In this document: one piece after another, positions 27,698 through 36,654 of the stretch
Position numbering within the stretch: the first letter of the stretch is position 1
How the letters are laid out: the number at the start of each line of letters is the position of its first letter
Assembly (NCBI GenBank): GCA_021841025.1
Contig: JAKBWA010000048.1
Span: forward strand, 1-60,234
Source of the DNA: Bacillota bacterium
GTDB taxonomy: Bacteria > Bacillota > Sulfobacillia > Sulfobacillales > Sulfobacillaceae
DNA: 60,234 nt
Direction of reading: 5' to 3'
Notes under the pieces: generated by a model
What the model saw: the letters and a program-made list of their open reading frames with translations, nothing else
What the model was told of the DNA's origin: nothing
Databases searched by the model: none
Program-made: the position numbers and the translations under genes

Positions 27698-28203
27698 TTT
27701 TACCACATCGGCGCAAAACACAAAATTGTTCCCGCAAGCGTGACCCTCACCTCTTCACAATAGGTCCGGGTCGTCACCCATAACAGAGTGATGGGGCCCG
27801 CCTCTTCTTTTCATCTTAGAAGGATACCGAGCTCTGCCCGTATGGAGAAGGACAAATTCGTTCTTCTCTCCTTCATTCACTACCACATCCCGCCATAACA
27901 ACTGTTGGATAACCGCACAGGCAGCTTTCTTGATGGCAAGACGGACATAAGCTATATTAAATGGTGTGTCAAAGCCCAAGAAATTTATTGAGGAATAATT
28001 ATGGGTTCCGAGGGACCGATGGGTGGCTTACTTCTTTTCACATCAAGAAGCAAAAAAAATATTTTTGTTGACTCCGAAAGATCAGTTTTTGCCGTACGAC
28101 TCAGCAAATCGTATGAGAAGGATAATGCTCTTCGCGAGTGGGTAGCAAAGAGGACTCGTCGGCCGTAAAGAGGTTATGGATGCCATGGAAAGGATGACAA
28201 ATC
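27698..28203. other. Divergent intergenic region
   Basis: Lies between the reductase-like gene and the Crp/Fnr gene. A minus frame at 27755-27979 has only a TTG start and no family resemblance. A run of A and T near 28045-28075 (AAGCAAAAAAAATATTTTTG) probably forms part of a promoter. Nothing else is seen. Confidence 0.35.
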
Positions 28204-28854
28204 GTGTCCCCGGAACAAATCCCTCTATTGCAGGATATTCCCCTGGACGCACTCGAAACATGGTCCCTGACCCGTTCATACCGATCAGGCAACACGATTT
28301 TTCATCAGGGAGAAACTACCAGCGGCCTATGGATCGTGCTGGAAGGGCAAATTGCCGTAGAACGTCTAGGGCCTGACGGTTATATTTTTGCAACAGGAAT
28401 CTGGCTGCCCGGCGACATTATTGGCATTGCCGGACTTTGGGACGACAGCCCTTATCCCGCTACAGCACGATGCATGACCACTCCCACAGAAGTTTTGTGG
28501 ATGTCACGCGAACACGTTATGGCAGCCCAGCGCGAAATTCCTGCCTTTGGCATTGCCCTGTGCAAGACTCTGGCTCAGCGCTTGCGTCTAGTTCAAGAAT
28601 CGGCCGCAGACACCAGAGGGCGTCCGGTGGTAGCGCAAGTCGCAGGAATATTAGCGATATTAGCGGAGCGCATGGGTTCGGTAATCAACCTAACTCATGA
28701 AGAATTGGCGCGCATGCTGGGGGTGCAACGTGAAACGATTACGCGTTCCTTGCACACTCTCGTCAAAGAAAACATTATTAGCAGTGGACATGGAACCGTT
28801 CACGTACATGACATCGACAGACTCAAGGAATGGATGACCAAGGCGGTCAATTGA
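28204..28854 (+). CDS. Crp/Fnr family transcription regulator
   Basis: A 216-residue regulator. The N-terminal cyclic-nucleotide-binding fold runs from about residue 15 to 120 (FHQGETTSGLWIVLEGQIAVERLG; WLPGDIIGIAGLW). The usual cAMP-contact Arg-Ser is replaced (PATARCMT) and no N-terminal cysteine cluster exists, so neither cAMP nor an FNR-type Fe-S cluster is expected as ligand. The C-terminal helix-turn-helix is clear: LTHEELARMLGVQRETITRSL. Its RETxxR recognition helix matches that of E. coli CRP and predicts binding to TGTGA-N6-TCACA. GTG 28204 follows AAAGGA. A perfect site of this form lies before the next gene. Confidence 0.9.
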   Translation: MSPEQIPLLQDIPLDALETWSLTRSYRSGNTIFHQGETTSGLWIVLEGQIAVERLGPDGYIFATGIWLPGDIIGIAGLWDDSPYPATARCMTTPTEVLWMSREHVMAAQREIPAFGIALCKTLAQRLRLVQESAADTRGRPVVAQVAGILAILAERMGSVINLTHEELARMLGVQRETITRSLHTLVKENIISSGHGTVHVHDIDRLKEWMTKAVN

Positions 28855-29030
28855 AAGAATCAGAGAATTCGGATTTACGAAGGATCCTGCCGTTTATCCG
28901 AAAAGTCTCAGGAAGGTGAAACCGGATTCTGTGATTCATCGGAAAGATCATGTGAGACGTGCTTCTCCCTCAGACCTGTGTTTGAATTTCCCCCAATGCC
29001 CTCTTTACTGTACTGTAAACCTAACTGCCC

Positions 29031-29046
29031 TGTGATCAGGCTCACA
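29031..29046 (+). promoter_or_regulatory. Perfect CRP-type operator TGTGA-N6-TCACA
   Basis: TGTGATCAGGCTCACA, flanked by C and G to give CTGTGA-N6-TCACAG. It lies 211 bases before the DUF2249 gene and 177 after the Crp/Fnr gene whose recognition helix fits it. A -10-like TATAGTATGAT follows at about 29064-29074, roughly 18 bases downstream, a placement that could give activation or repression. Confidence 0.7.
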
Positions 29047-29257
29047 GTACAGACCGCCATTTTATAGTATGATGAACTTTGTCTTGAGAACCGGGACACT
29101 GTCTATGGTCGTACAACTGCCGCAAAAAAACGCCAAGGCAAAGGACAATTGACCGAGAACTACAGCTCACGGTTTCGTCCTATGCAGTCCGGCAGTTGAT
29201 AAATAGAAGAATTCAGGACAACTCGACAGTCCCAGTTAAAGGGGGTCCCATTGAAAC

Positions 29258-29482
29258 ATGAAACAACTGGATGTCCGTCCGATTTTGAACAATGGCTCAG
29301 AGCCTTTTGACGATATTATGAAATTTGTCAGTGAACTGCAACCAGGGGAAAGCTTCGAATTATTGGCCACTTTTCGCCCTGATCCTTTGCTGCAAGTCCT
29401 TAAAGCCCAGGGGTTTGAAGGCAAGGCGACAGAACAAGGACCCAATTTCTGGTCCGTCGTTTTTACCCCCATAAACGCCTAA
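29258..29482 (+). CDS. DUF2249 domain protein
   Basis: A 74-residue single-domain protein. The pattern LDVRPILNNGSEPFDDIM, then LQPGESFELLATFRPDPLLQVLKAQGFEG, is that of DUF2249, a SirA/TusA-like alpha-beta fold. From memory, this domain is common in genes near nitric-oxide and low-oxygen metabolism, often next to hemerythrins, NnrS or cbb3-like proteins. No cysteine is present, so it is not a sulfur carrier of the TusA type. It follows a CRP-type operator and a Crp/Fnr gene; a two-domain DUF2249 protein occurs at 42033-42530. Confidence 0.8.
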   Translation: MKQLDVRPILNNGSEPFDDIMKFVSELQPGESFELLATFRPDPLLQVLKAQGFEGKATEQGPNFWSVVFTPINA

Positions 29483-29507
29483 CTTCGATCATGCTAGCTC
29501 GCTGACT

Positions 29508-29539
29508 CTCTTGCGAGGGCAACTCAGCCCCCGCAAGAG
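29508..29539 (+). terminator. Stem-loop after the DUF2249 gene
   Basis: CTCTTGCG (29508-29515) pairs with CGCAAGAG (29532-29539), extended by GGGC/GCCC, 26 bases after the DUF2249 stop. A T-run is lacking, but position and strength suggest a transcript end. Confidence 0.6.
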
Positions 29540-29792
29540 ACGAGAATTCGAAAATACCCAATTCAGGCAAATAGCCGTCTGAGATGACTTTCACCATGAG
29601 TCGCCCCGATCCCCTTCGTCTTCTATTTAACGCCTCAGGGCTTTGCAGGGGTCAGGATCTTTCCAACTTTATGCGCTGTAATTGCCACCAACACTTTAAT
29701 CCGATACAATCCAGGGTATTTATCCATGGAAAATCTCAAGACTTTGCCCGCGACCCCACACTTGAGAGCGCGGGTTTGGAAGGAGCCAGGCA

Positions 29793-30995
29793 ATGCAATT
29801 TTTAATCCCAGCCGCACAGATGAAGATGTGGTTGGCATTCCTCGGCCTCATCGGCGGGAGTATTGCTATCCACCGTATTCTGCGAAATGGATGGGCTTTG
29901 CCTGACGTGCCATTCTACTTGATGTGGGGGATGATATGGGGACCAGTGCTCGGTTTTATCCGTGTAGCGTCTAATTCCCCTCTTACACTTAATATTTTAC
30001 CCATAGCGGCCGGAGTGATTCTCTTTGAAGGCGGAGCCGGAATCCCATTGGACGGGTTGCGCCGGATGTGGACCAGCATTACGTCCCTGGCCACATTGGG
30101 GGTTCTCATCGCTTCTTCCGTTCTGGCTCTCACCCTTCATGGAATTTGGCAACTGCCTTGGGTCATCTCGTGGATGATTGCCATTGTCGTCGCAAACACC
30201 GATCCAGCCAGTGTCATCCCCGTACTCTCTCATCTTTCCGTTTCCCGAAAAATTCGCATCACTCTGGAAGCGGAATCAGCCTTTAACGATACGATGAGTG
30301 CCACCATGACTTCCATTCTTATTGTGGCTCTGATTTCTCATGCCTCTTTTACTGGGGTTTTAGCACAATCCTTCAAGCAAGTCTTTGTTGGTCTCGTGGT
30401 GGGGTTGGTTGCGGGATATGTTTCGGGGGCGATCAATTCCAAGTATCCTGCGATAAATATTGTCACGGCACTCATAGCGGCGTTGATTCCATATCTTTTG
30501 GCCCGAGACTTAGGTTCCAATGGCTATATTGCCTCCTTTGCCGCAGGGCTTTCCTGGCAAATTCGTCGGCACTCCTCTGCTACCCGGGTAGTCAGCCGTT
30601 TAAGCACTGTGGCCCGCATTGGCATCTTTTCCTGGCTTGGATTGATGATACCGCTTGGGGTCCTTCAAACTTTCTGGCCATTAGCGGTCGGAACATCGCT
30701 GATTTTGATGTTTGTAGCCCGGCCCTTGACCGTTCTAGGTTCAGTAGGCTGGATCTCCACATGGCGCATCCCCGAACGGCTTTTCATGATGTGGGTTAGG
30801 GAAACAGGTGCTATTTCTGCCGTTCTTGCCATCCAAGTCAGCACCCAGTTTCCACTTTGGAGGCCCCCCATCCTGGCCATCGTCTTTAGCAGTATCCTCT
30901 TTACCGTGGGAATTCAGGCCCCCAGCACAGGAATTCTGGCCCGAATGCTGGGACTGGTTAGTGCACAAAAGGAAAAAATACCGGAATCAGGATAA
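29793..30995 (+). CDS. Na+(K+)/H+ antiporter, CPA1 (NhaP) type
   Basis: A 400-residue protein with about 12 hydrophobic segments that exchanges Na+ or K+ for H+. The family landmarks are GVILFEGGAGIPLDGL, VANTDPASVIPVL (the conserved T/N-D motif of the ion site) and ESAFNDTMSATMTSI, equivalent to the usual ESxxNDxxA. AAGGAG precedes ATG 29793. The last 38 bases overlap the 3' end of the convergent SLC13-type gene, so antisense pairing of the transcripts is likely. Control of internal pH would suit an acidophile. Confidence 0.9.
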   Translation: MQFLIPAAQMKMWLAFLGLIGGSIAIHRILRNGWALPDVPFYLMWGMIWGPVLGFIRVASNSPLTLNILPIAAGVILFEGGAGIPLDGLRRMWTSITSLATLGVLIASSVLALTLHGIWQLPWVISWMIAIVVANTDPASVIPVLSHLSVSRKIRITLEAESAFNDTMSATMTSILIVALISHASFTGVLAQSFKQVFVGLVVGLVAGYVSGAINSKYPAINIVTALIAALIPYLLARDLGSNGYIASFAAGLSWQIRRHSSATRVVSRLSTVARIGIFSWLGLMIPLGVLQTFWPLAVGTSLILMFVARPLTVLGSVGWISTWRIPERLFMMWVRETGAISAVLAIQVSTQFPLWRPPILAIVFSSILFTVGIQAPSTGILARMLGLVSAQKEKIPESG

Positions 30996-32739
30996 CAGTC
31001 AGAACGAACATTACCACCGTAAAGGGAATGCCGATGCGAAAGAAGTCCTGATAACGGTAACGTCCCGGCCCCATTGCCATAATAAAGACTTTGTTGGCTA
31101 AAGGCGTGATGGGCGCCGCTGACAAAGCGATGACCATGGAAATAATCAACCCGTCCGGAGACCAATGGTTGGCCCCTGCGACGGAGATGGCCAGGGGAGA
31201 CAACACCAAGGCGGCAGCCACGTTGCTGATGACTTGCGTCAAGAGTGCCGCAAGCCAGAAGAACACTGCCAAAATCGCGTACGGGCCCAACGGTCCGACG
31301 ATACGAATCATCGTATGGGCAATGGCCGCACTCACACCCAAATGCGTTAAAGCCAGACTCACAGGGGTAATTCCTCCGACCAGGGTGATAATACGCCAGT
31401 CTATGGCACGATATGCCTGGTCCATAGAAATAATCCGGGTCATCAACAGTACCGTAATGCCTACGGCAGCAGCGGCTTGAATCGCTAAAAAATTCACGGC
31501 GGCCGCCACTAATACGCCCAGAACCACCACACTCGCGATGATGCTTCGTTTAGGGCTGGCAGGCACAACGCGTTCCACGTCTGAAAATACCGTTAAATCA
31601 TCGGCCATCTGCAATCTTGCGATGGCATCATCCGTTCCCATTACCAAGAGCACGTCACCCGCCCTGAGAGGTGTTACGGGCAATTCTCGGATACGGGTCA
31701 CACCTTGACGTAAAATGGCGAGAACAGTAGCTCCATATTTTGTGCGAAAATTAGTACCGCGCAGGGTATGATTGACCAAAGCTGAGCGCGGCGGCACCAT
31801 CGTTTCAACTACGCGGGTGTTGTCACGCCTCAGCTTCATCGTGGCGGGATCGGTACCGACCACTTCCATGCCGAATTCGGGTTGTAAATCTAAAATAGCC
31901 TGCAATTCACCTTGTACGACCAGGCGATCTCCTTGATGAATGACATCATTGGCTCCCGGTGTCATAATGTGCCCATTGGGACGAATAATACGCAAGACGG
32001 TCACATGATGCTGACGGAAAAACCCTATTTCACGAAGCGGCTTGTCCACAAGCGGGGAATCATCGTTCACCTGCACTTCGCTAATGTAACTTTTCACCTC
32101 TTGATAATTGCTGAGAAATTCGCTCTGACCATTATTCGTTGGCAGATGGCGAATACCCCACCATTTCATAAACAAGAAACCGGAAAAAACCAGAATAATG
32201 CCCAAAGGTGTAATACCAAACAGAGGAATCGGCTGATAGTGGCTGCTGGCCAATGTGGCATTGCCGATAATGTTTCCCGCTGACCCAATCATACTGAGCA
32301 GCCCGCCTAGAGCGATGGAAAAAGCCAATGGCATCAATAGTCTGTGCAGCGAAATTTTCAAACTCTGTCTAATTCGCATCATTGTTGGCAAAAAGATACT
32401 CATCAGACCCACATCAGAGATAAATGTCGAAGGAACCGGCGGCAAGGCCATTAAGGCAGTAATCAAGGCGGGCTCTCCCCGCCTGCCAATACGCTCAAAC
32501 ATACGGGCCATGACATCGGTGGCGCCGGAACGCCGAAGCCCTTCACCTAAAATAAACATTTCAGCCAAAATAATGGCTGCGTAAGAACTGAATCCACTGA
32601 AAAGACTATGGGTGGGAACGAGATGAAACAAGCCCACCAAAGCTAAAGCGATAACTCCGACAACGTCAATGCGCACACGTCCAGAGACTAAAAGCACCAT
32701 GACCAAAAGTAATATGCCCACTACCAGAAATACGGCCAT
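30958..32739 (-). CDS. SLC13/DASS-type transporter with two RCK_C (TrkA-C) domains
   Basis: A 593-residue transporter in two membrane halves separated by two soluble TrkA-C domains: DSPLVDKPLREIGFF...GDRLVVQG and ALVNHTLRGTNFRTKYGATVLAILR...GDVLLVMG. The membrane parts carry PPVPSTFISDVGLMSIFLPTM and GSAGNIIGNATL, typical of the ion-transporter superfamily that includes citrate, sulfate and arsenite carriers. The RCK_C domains bind small ligands and may gate transport. ATG 32739 is chosen because GAGGAGG lies seven bases upstream. Sulfate, dicarboxylate or another anion are all possible substrates. Confidence 0.87.
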   Translation of the reverse strand: MAVFLVVGILLLVMVLLVSGRVRIDVVGVIALALVGLFHLVPTHSLFSGFSSYAAIILAEMFILGEGLRRSGATDVMARMFERIGRRGEPALITALMALPPVPSTFISDVGLMSIFLPTMMRIRQSLKISLHRLLMPLAFSIALGGLLSMIGSAGNIIGNATLASSHYQPIPLFGITPLGIILVFSGFLFMKWWGIRHLPTNNGQSEFLSNYQEVKSYISEVQVNDDSPLVDKPLREIGFFRQHHVTVLRIIRPNGHIMTPGANDVIHQGDRLVVQGELQAILDLQPEFGMEVVGTDPATMKLRRDNTRVVETMVPPRSALVNHTLRGTNFRTKYGATVLAILRQGVTRIRELPVTPLRAGDVLLVMGTDDAIARLQMADDLTVFSDVERVVPASPKRSIIASVVVLGVLVAAAVNFLAIQAAAAVGITVLLMTRIISMDQAYRAIDWRIITLVGGITPVSLALTHLGVSAAIAHTMIRIVGPLGPYAILAVFFWLAALLTQVISNVAAALVLSPLAISVAGANHWSPDGLIISMVIALSAAPITPLANKVFIMAMGPGRYRYQDFFRIGIPFTVVMFVLTVILIPVFFPFVH

Positions 32740-33335
32740 ACAGGCCCTCCTCATATCACATTTAGACTTATGGTAACCTTGATGGTGATAAAAAGTCCAT
32801 GAAAGCGACTCTTGACAGTTCGTTAAAATTTCGTAAAATTCCAGGCTTGTTAGAAGAAACGTGACAGCGCACGGCCACCAATGCCTGGCAAGACCCGACC
32901 GTGCAACAGGAGTCCCCCCTTACTGCATTGAGGTTCATTGGCGTGAAGGACGTAACCGCAACGGCGCACAACGGAACATTTTGTTTCACCGTTGCGTCTG
33001 AAGTACCGGTTGCGCCAGATGGGGACAATGAACCGGGCAAGACCGTGTCGGACTCAATCGCTCATCGCGCAAAGTTTATTCTTTATAATCGGACGAAATA
33101 CTGGTGACAAATCAGATGCTCTCGGCCACAATCAAGCTATCATAGAATTGAAAAAGTGAATCTTTCGACTCCTTACAGTCTACGGAACATATACCGCAAA
33201 ATGGTGGCAGCATGGGACGGGACCACTTCTTTCAGCAAGTGATTGCTTTCCCAGCATGGTCCCAGACAGTTTTCGGTTACACGGATCGTTTAGGGCGCAA
33301 TAGACCCATGGCTATGCTAATGAGGAGGAATCGAC
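32740..33335. other. Gap without a recognised gene
   Basis: Short frames on both strands (32768-33040 minus, 32901-33107 plus) overlap each other and have no ribosome binding site. AGGAGGAATCGAC just before 33336 is the next gene's ribosome binding site. Confidence 0.35.
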
Positions 33336-33863
33336 ATGAGAAATCGGACTTACAAAATGGCGAGGATGAGCTTGGGTATTGCGGTCGTCGGGGTGGGTTT
33401 GATTATGACCCCCATTTCTTCCCCTGTGATGGCGGAATCGGCTGCCACCTTAGCTAACCCGCATCATGCGGGGATTCCGGGCCCCAAAACATTTCATACG
33501 AATCATTTACCCATTCCTACCCACGCTCAATCGGTCCCCCGGGGACCCTTGCCGCCGAGTGTCACGGTGTCGGCGGGAAAGGCCCGGAGTGTGGCGATAA
33601 AATATATTGAATGGCATCGTCCGACCAAACAGATTGTGCCGCCAACCATTTCCCAGGTGACGTTGGTCACCAGCAGTGCCGCTGAACAGCAGGCCGGATC
33701 CCAACCGGGGCTGCCCCCCTATTTGTGGAAGGTGAATTTTTGTCATGCGAAGTTTGATATGTTTGGAATCTGGCCTCGTGGTGCGCTATACATTAATACG
33801 GAAACGGGAGCCGTAGCCATGGGCCATGGGGCGCCTCATTCGCAACGAGATCAGAGAACTTAG
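33336..33863 (+). CDS. Exported protein of unknown function
   Basis: A 175-residue protein with a classical signal peptide (MARMSLGIAVVGVGLIMTPI, cleavage after VMAES or nearby). The mature part is Pro/His-rich (HHAGIPGPKTFHTNHLPIPTH), then continues with a helix-beta segment (AGKARSVAIKYIEWHRPTKQ; PYLWKVNFCHAKFDMFGIW) that resembles a small PepSY-like fold. That resemblance is tentative. AGGAGGAATCGAC precedes ATG 33336. Confidence 0.6.
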   Translation: MRNRTYKMARMSLGIAVVGVGLIMTPISSPVMAESAATLANPHHAGIPGPKTFHTNHLPIPTHAQSVPRGPLPPSVTVSAGKARSVAIKYIEWHRPTKQIVPPTISQVTLVTSSAAEQQAGSQPGLPPYLWKVNFCHAKFDMFGIWPRGALYINTETGAVAMGHGAPHSQRDQRT

Positions 33864-34329
33864 CTAGCTAACTACCCTTCCCATCCCGTCTCGCGAGTGA
33901 GTGCCAACAGTGCGATCTTGTCTGTAGCAGCCACCGATGTGCCTCCGTCTCTATTGGCTCGACTCTTTTAATAGATTGCACTCAATGGCTTTTTCGTCAA
34001 AATCTAACCGTGGAATTGACCCCACTACCTGAGACTCTAACGAAACTAGGCGTTTCTGTTCAGACTTGACAGAACTTTTTAGCAAATCAATGGAAGGCCA
34101 TTCTTTGAAGACCGACAGCTGCTACAGCATGACAAAGTCGGCGTGGGATTTTTGTTCCCCGGGACAATCCCCGCTTCTATTCAGAACTCGGATGTTTCTC
34201 GCATGTTGAGTAATGCTTGTCTTCTGGTGACACACCTATGCTAGGAGACAATCTAGACCCTCTGCTATTCTTGCCAAAAATACTGGTTTCTTCGTCACAC
34301 TCAGCAATCCTCAATCTTGATCCCCAGCA
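33864..34329. other. Gap without a recognised gene
   Basis: Separates two convergent genes. No frame, repeat or strong terminator stem was found. Confidence 0.35.
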
Positions 34330-34959
34330 TCAAAGGCAGACTCTAGGATGTTCTGCGTGTATGTCATGGGACAAAGAGAGGGGATTTTCTGATTGACGGA
34401 TTGACGCGGGAGAACCTCCCCCACTTAAGATGTGCACTGGCAGTTTCCCTAACAATTTCACAAATCGCACCGCCGCTTCCGCATTCGCCTGGTTCCAATC
34501 GACGATTCGGACCATCTCCCAGAAATGTTTCACATCCCGCGGATCTGGGTCGGGATGGAGCATGAGCTGAAATCCCCTGGCCCAAGAGATAATGAGGGGA
34601 TCTCCTGACTGATGGGCAATATCGACAGATTGGCTGGCCAAACTCCACGCTATTTCCCATTTCCCCATCTCATGAAGAATTTGGGCCAAGTGCATAACAC
34701 TGTCCATCAGATGTCCATCAAAACCGAGCTGGTAAAATTGTTCGTTCCGGTACGGCAATCTTGTGGCAACATGCGACAGAAATCGTTGCGAAGGTTCCTG
34801 CAACCCATTCTCCACCCGACTGACATAGGCCCCGGAAAATTGAGGACTGCCTAAGGCTTCCTGGGATAGCTTGTTAACTAAGCGCATTTGTTGAATATCT
34901 TGACCAATCACCGATGTTCTCCCTTGTAAGTTAAGAAGTTCTGCTAATGCCCTCGTCAT
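34330..34959 (-). CDS. XRE-family regulator with helical-repeat C-terminus
   Basis: A 209-residue protein. Residues about 18-75 form a Cro/C1-type helix-turn-helix (IGQDIQQMRLVNKLSQEALG...SGAYVSRVENGLQEPS). The remainder is alpha-helical with TPR-like units (HLAQILHEMGKWEIAWSLASQ and SGDPLIISWARGFQLML). This matches peptide-sensing regulators of the PlcR/Rgg style in arrangement, but it is shorter, and the last part after LGKLPVHIL looks unstructured. Truncation is possible. No clear ribosome binding site precedes ATG 34959. Confidence 0.65.
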   Translation of the reverse strand: MTRALAELLNLQGRTSVIGQDIQQMRLVNKLSQEALGSPQFSGAYVSRVENGLQEPSQRFLSHVATRLPYRNEQFYQLGFDGHLMDSVMHLAQILHEMGKWEIAWSLASQSVDIAHQSGDPLIISWARGFQLMLHPDPDPRDVKHFWEMVRIVDWNQANAEAAVRFVKLLGKLPVHILSGGGSPASIRQSENPLSLSHDIHAEHPRVCL

Positions 34960-35536
34960 TGCAGCGAATAATCAACTGACTTGTACTGCACCTCTTCGTA
35001 TAGAAAACATATAACATGAGGCACATAGAACCACCGTGATCATCCGCACAAAGAGACAGATCTGTTTCTCACCCAGACGTTTCACGACATGTTTGACTGA
35101 ATACTGGAGATGAAAATTTGGCATGTTCCACGAAATATTCCCATAGAAGATCAAAAGGCATGGCGAATTTTGTCACAAACATCGGGTCCTGGCTAGGATT
35201 AGAGAAGAGTTTAGTCTTGGTTCTATTTCTCTTGCTGAGCTTCTCTGACCACGTGCATCCTGCCACGGCATTTGAATTCCGTAGGCAATTCAACGCTCAA
35301 ATCCCCGCAGTCAACTAAATATTTTTCTCCTCACACATCTCCTAATGGTGACTTCTGTTGCCCCATTGCATCAAGAATGGAAGCACCGCCAACTTTTTCT
35401 TTCGTACCCCCCTTTGTCATCAACCGGAAAACAGAGTATATAATAGTAATGTCGAATTTTAAGATGGACTCGTAAGCATATTCTGAGCTTCAACAATTCT
35501 TGTCAAAACGAATTCATTCCGGAGTAGGTGCCAAAC
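34960..35536. other. Divergent intergenic region
   Basis: Lies between the XRE regulator and the C39-like protein. Short frames here have no family match. GGAGTAGGTG at 35521-35530 serves the next gene. Confidence 0.35.
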
Positions 35537-36436
35537 GTGAAAGATCCTCTGAAATCCCGCAACAAGAAAAAAAATAGTCGAGTCGGCGCGATTATAAGCA
35601 TTATCGTAGCCGTGATTGCGGTAGGCATAGTAGCCAGCGTCTTTTCGCAACAACTTCACGGCCTAGTCGCATCGTCCCCATCGCATAAGGCGATAGCCAA
35701 GAAAAAGAAACCGAAACAGCCGCCGCCTTTGCCGAAACACATCTTATTACCGGTCACTCCGCAGTCTCAAAGCCCCCAACTTCCAAACGGAGCGGAAGTG
35801 ACAACTTTGTCCATGATGCTGTCGGCGGTGCACCACCCAGTGAGCAAGATGGTTCTGGCCAAAAAAATTCATGTAGACCCAACCAAAGAAGTGATTAAAC
35901 ACTACACCACTTCTTCCGGCAAGAAGGTCTATCAAATCACCAAGTGGGGCGATCCGAACATGGGTTACGTAGGGAGCATGTACAAATCCGGAAAAGGATA
36001 TGGTGTCTACCACGGGCCTTTGTTGACATTGCTGAATAAAGTATGGCCAAAACACGGTGTGGATCTCACCAATCATTCGTTTTCCAGTATTTTAGCTGCT
36101 GTAGGCCGTCGTCACCCCGTGGAAATCTGGACCACTTTAAATTTTCAGCCCACCAATTTCTGGATTTCGTGGACCAGTCCGGAAGGAAAATTTGTTGGCA
36201 CACCTGAAGAAAACGCCGCACTCATCGTCGGTTACAATAAATCTAAAGGATTAGTGTATGTCGATAATCCCGGCAACGGAACGTTGCAAAAAGTCTCTCT
36301 CACCCCGTTGGAGAAGTCGTGGAAGCAATTGGGCAGCCAGGCTGTTACCGTCACCGCTACGGTCCCCGTACCGAAATCGCCGGCAAAGTCTAAACACACC
36401 AAAAGCACCAAGACTGCAAAATCTCACAGCGGTTAA
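35537..36436 (+). CDS. C39-like papain-fold protein lacking catalytic Cys and His (predicted pseudoenzyme)
   Basis: A 299-residue protein with an N-terminal membrane anchor (IISIIVAVIAVGIVASV), a Lys/Pro linker and a C39-like domain. Compared with its paralogue at 36655-37557, the active-site motif reads LPNGAEVTTLSMML where the paralogue has LANGCEVTSLSMLL, and ENAALIVGY where the paralogue has EHAVIIVGY. The nucleophile Cys is Ala and the general-base His is Asn. The rest of the domain is well kept (GDPNMGYVGSMYKSGKGYGVYHGP). A binding or scavenging role is more likely than proteolysis. GTG 35537 is chosen; GTG 35528 is possible but too near GGAG. The tail is Lys/Ser/Thr-rich. Confidence 0.75.
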   Translation: MKDPLKSRNKKKNSRVGAIISIIVAVIAVGIVASVFSQQLHGLVASSPSHKAIAKKKKPKQPPPLPKHILLPVTPQSQSPQLPNGAEVTTLSMMLSAVHHPVSKMVLAKKIHVDPTKEVIKHYTTSSGKKVYQITKWGDPNMGYVGSMYKSGKGYGVYHGPLLTLLNKVWPKHGVDLTNHSFSSILAAVGRRHPVEIWTTLNFQPTNFWISWTSPEGKFVGTPEENAALIVGYNKSKGLVYVDNPGNGTLQKVSLTPLEKSWKQLGSQAVTVTATVPVPKSPAKSKHTKSTKTAKSHSG

Positions 36437-36471
36437 ATCGCCAGACTACTCATAGATCGAAACACTCGACC

Positions 36472-36508
36472 AAAAAGGCGAAGCCTGTCAAGAAGGCTTC
36501 GCCTTTTT
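36472..36508. terminator. Strong bidirectional terminator
   Basis: AAAAAGGCGAAGCC (36472-36485) pairs perfectly with GGCTTCGCCTTTTT (36495-36508). The A-run and T-run make it usable from both sides. It separates the two convergent C39-like genes. Confidence 0.9.
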
Positions 36509-36654
36509 CCATCGTCCGTTTCTCGGTTTTTACCCTGGTTCCTTAAGGCCAAAAAAGAGCGCAGCATATGAGCCCAAAGTAAATTCAAGAAGGCCTTAAA
36601 ATCCCGTAACCGTTTGTTTTCCCCAAGCGTTTTGGACTTGATTCTCGGCTGGTG

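Noticed and set aside
29031-29046. An FNR-type (TTGAT-N4-ATCAA) site
   Set aside because: The site is TGTGA-N6-TCACA, and the regulator has RETxxR rather than the VETxxR-type helix of FNR, so a CRP-like reading fits better.
32768-33040. Minus-strand 90-residue frame upstream of an exported protein
   Set aside because: Low-complexity, no start signal, and overlapping an equally long frame on the other strand.
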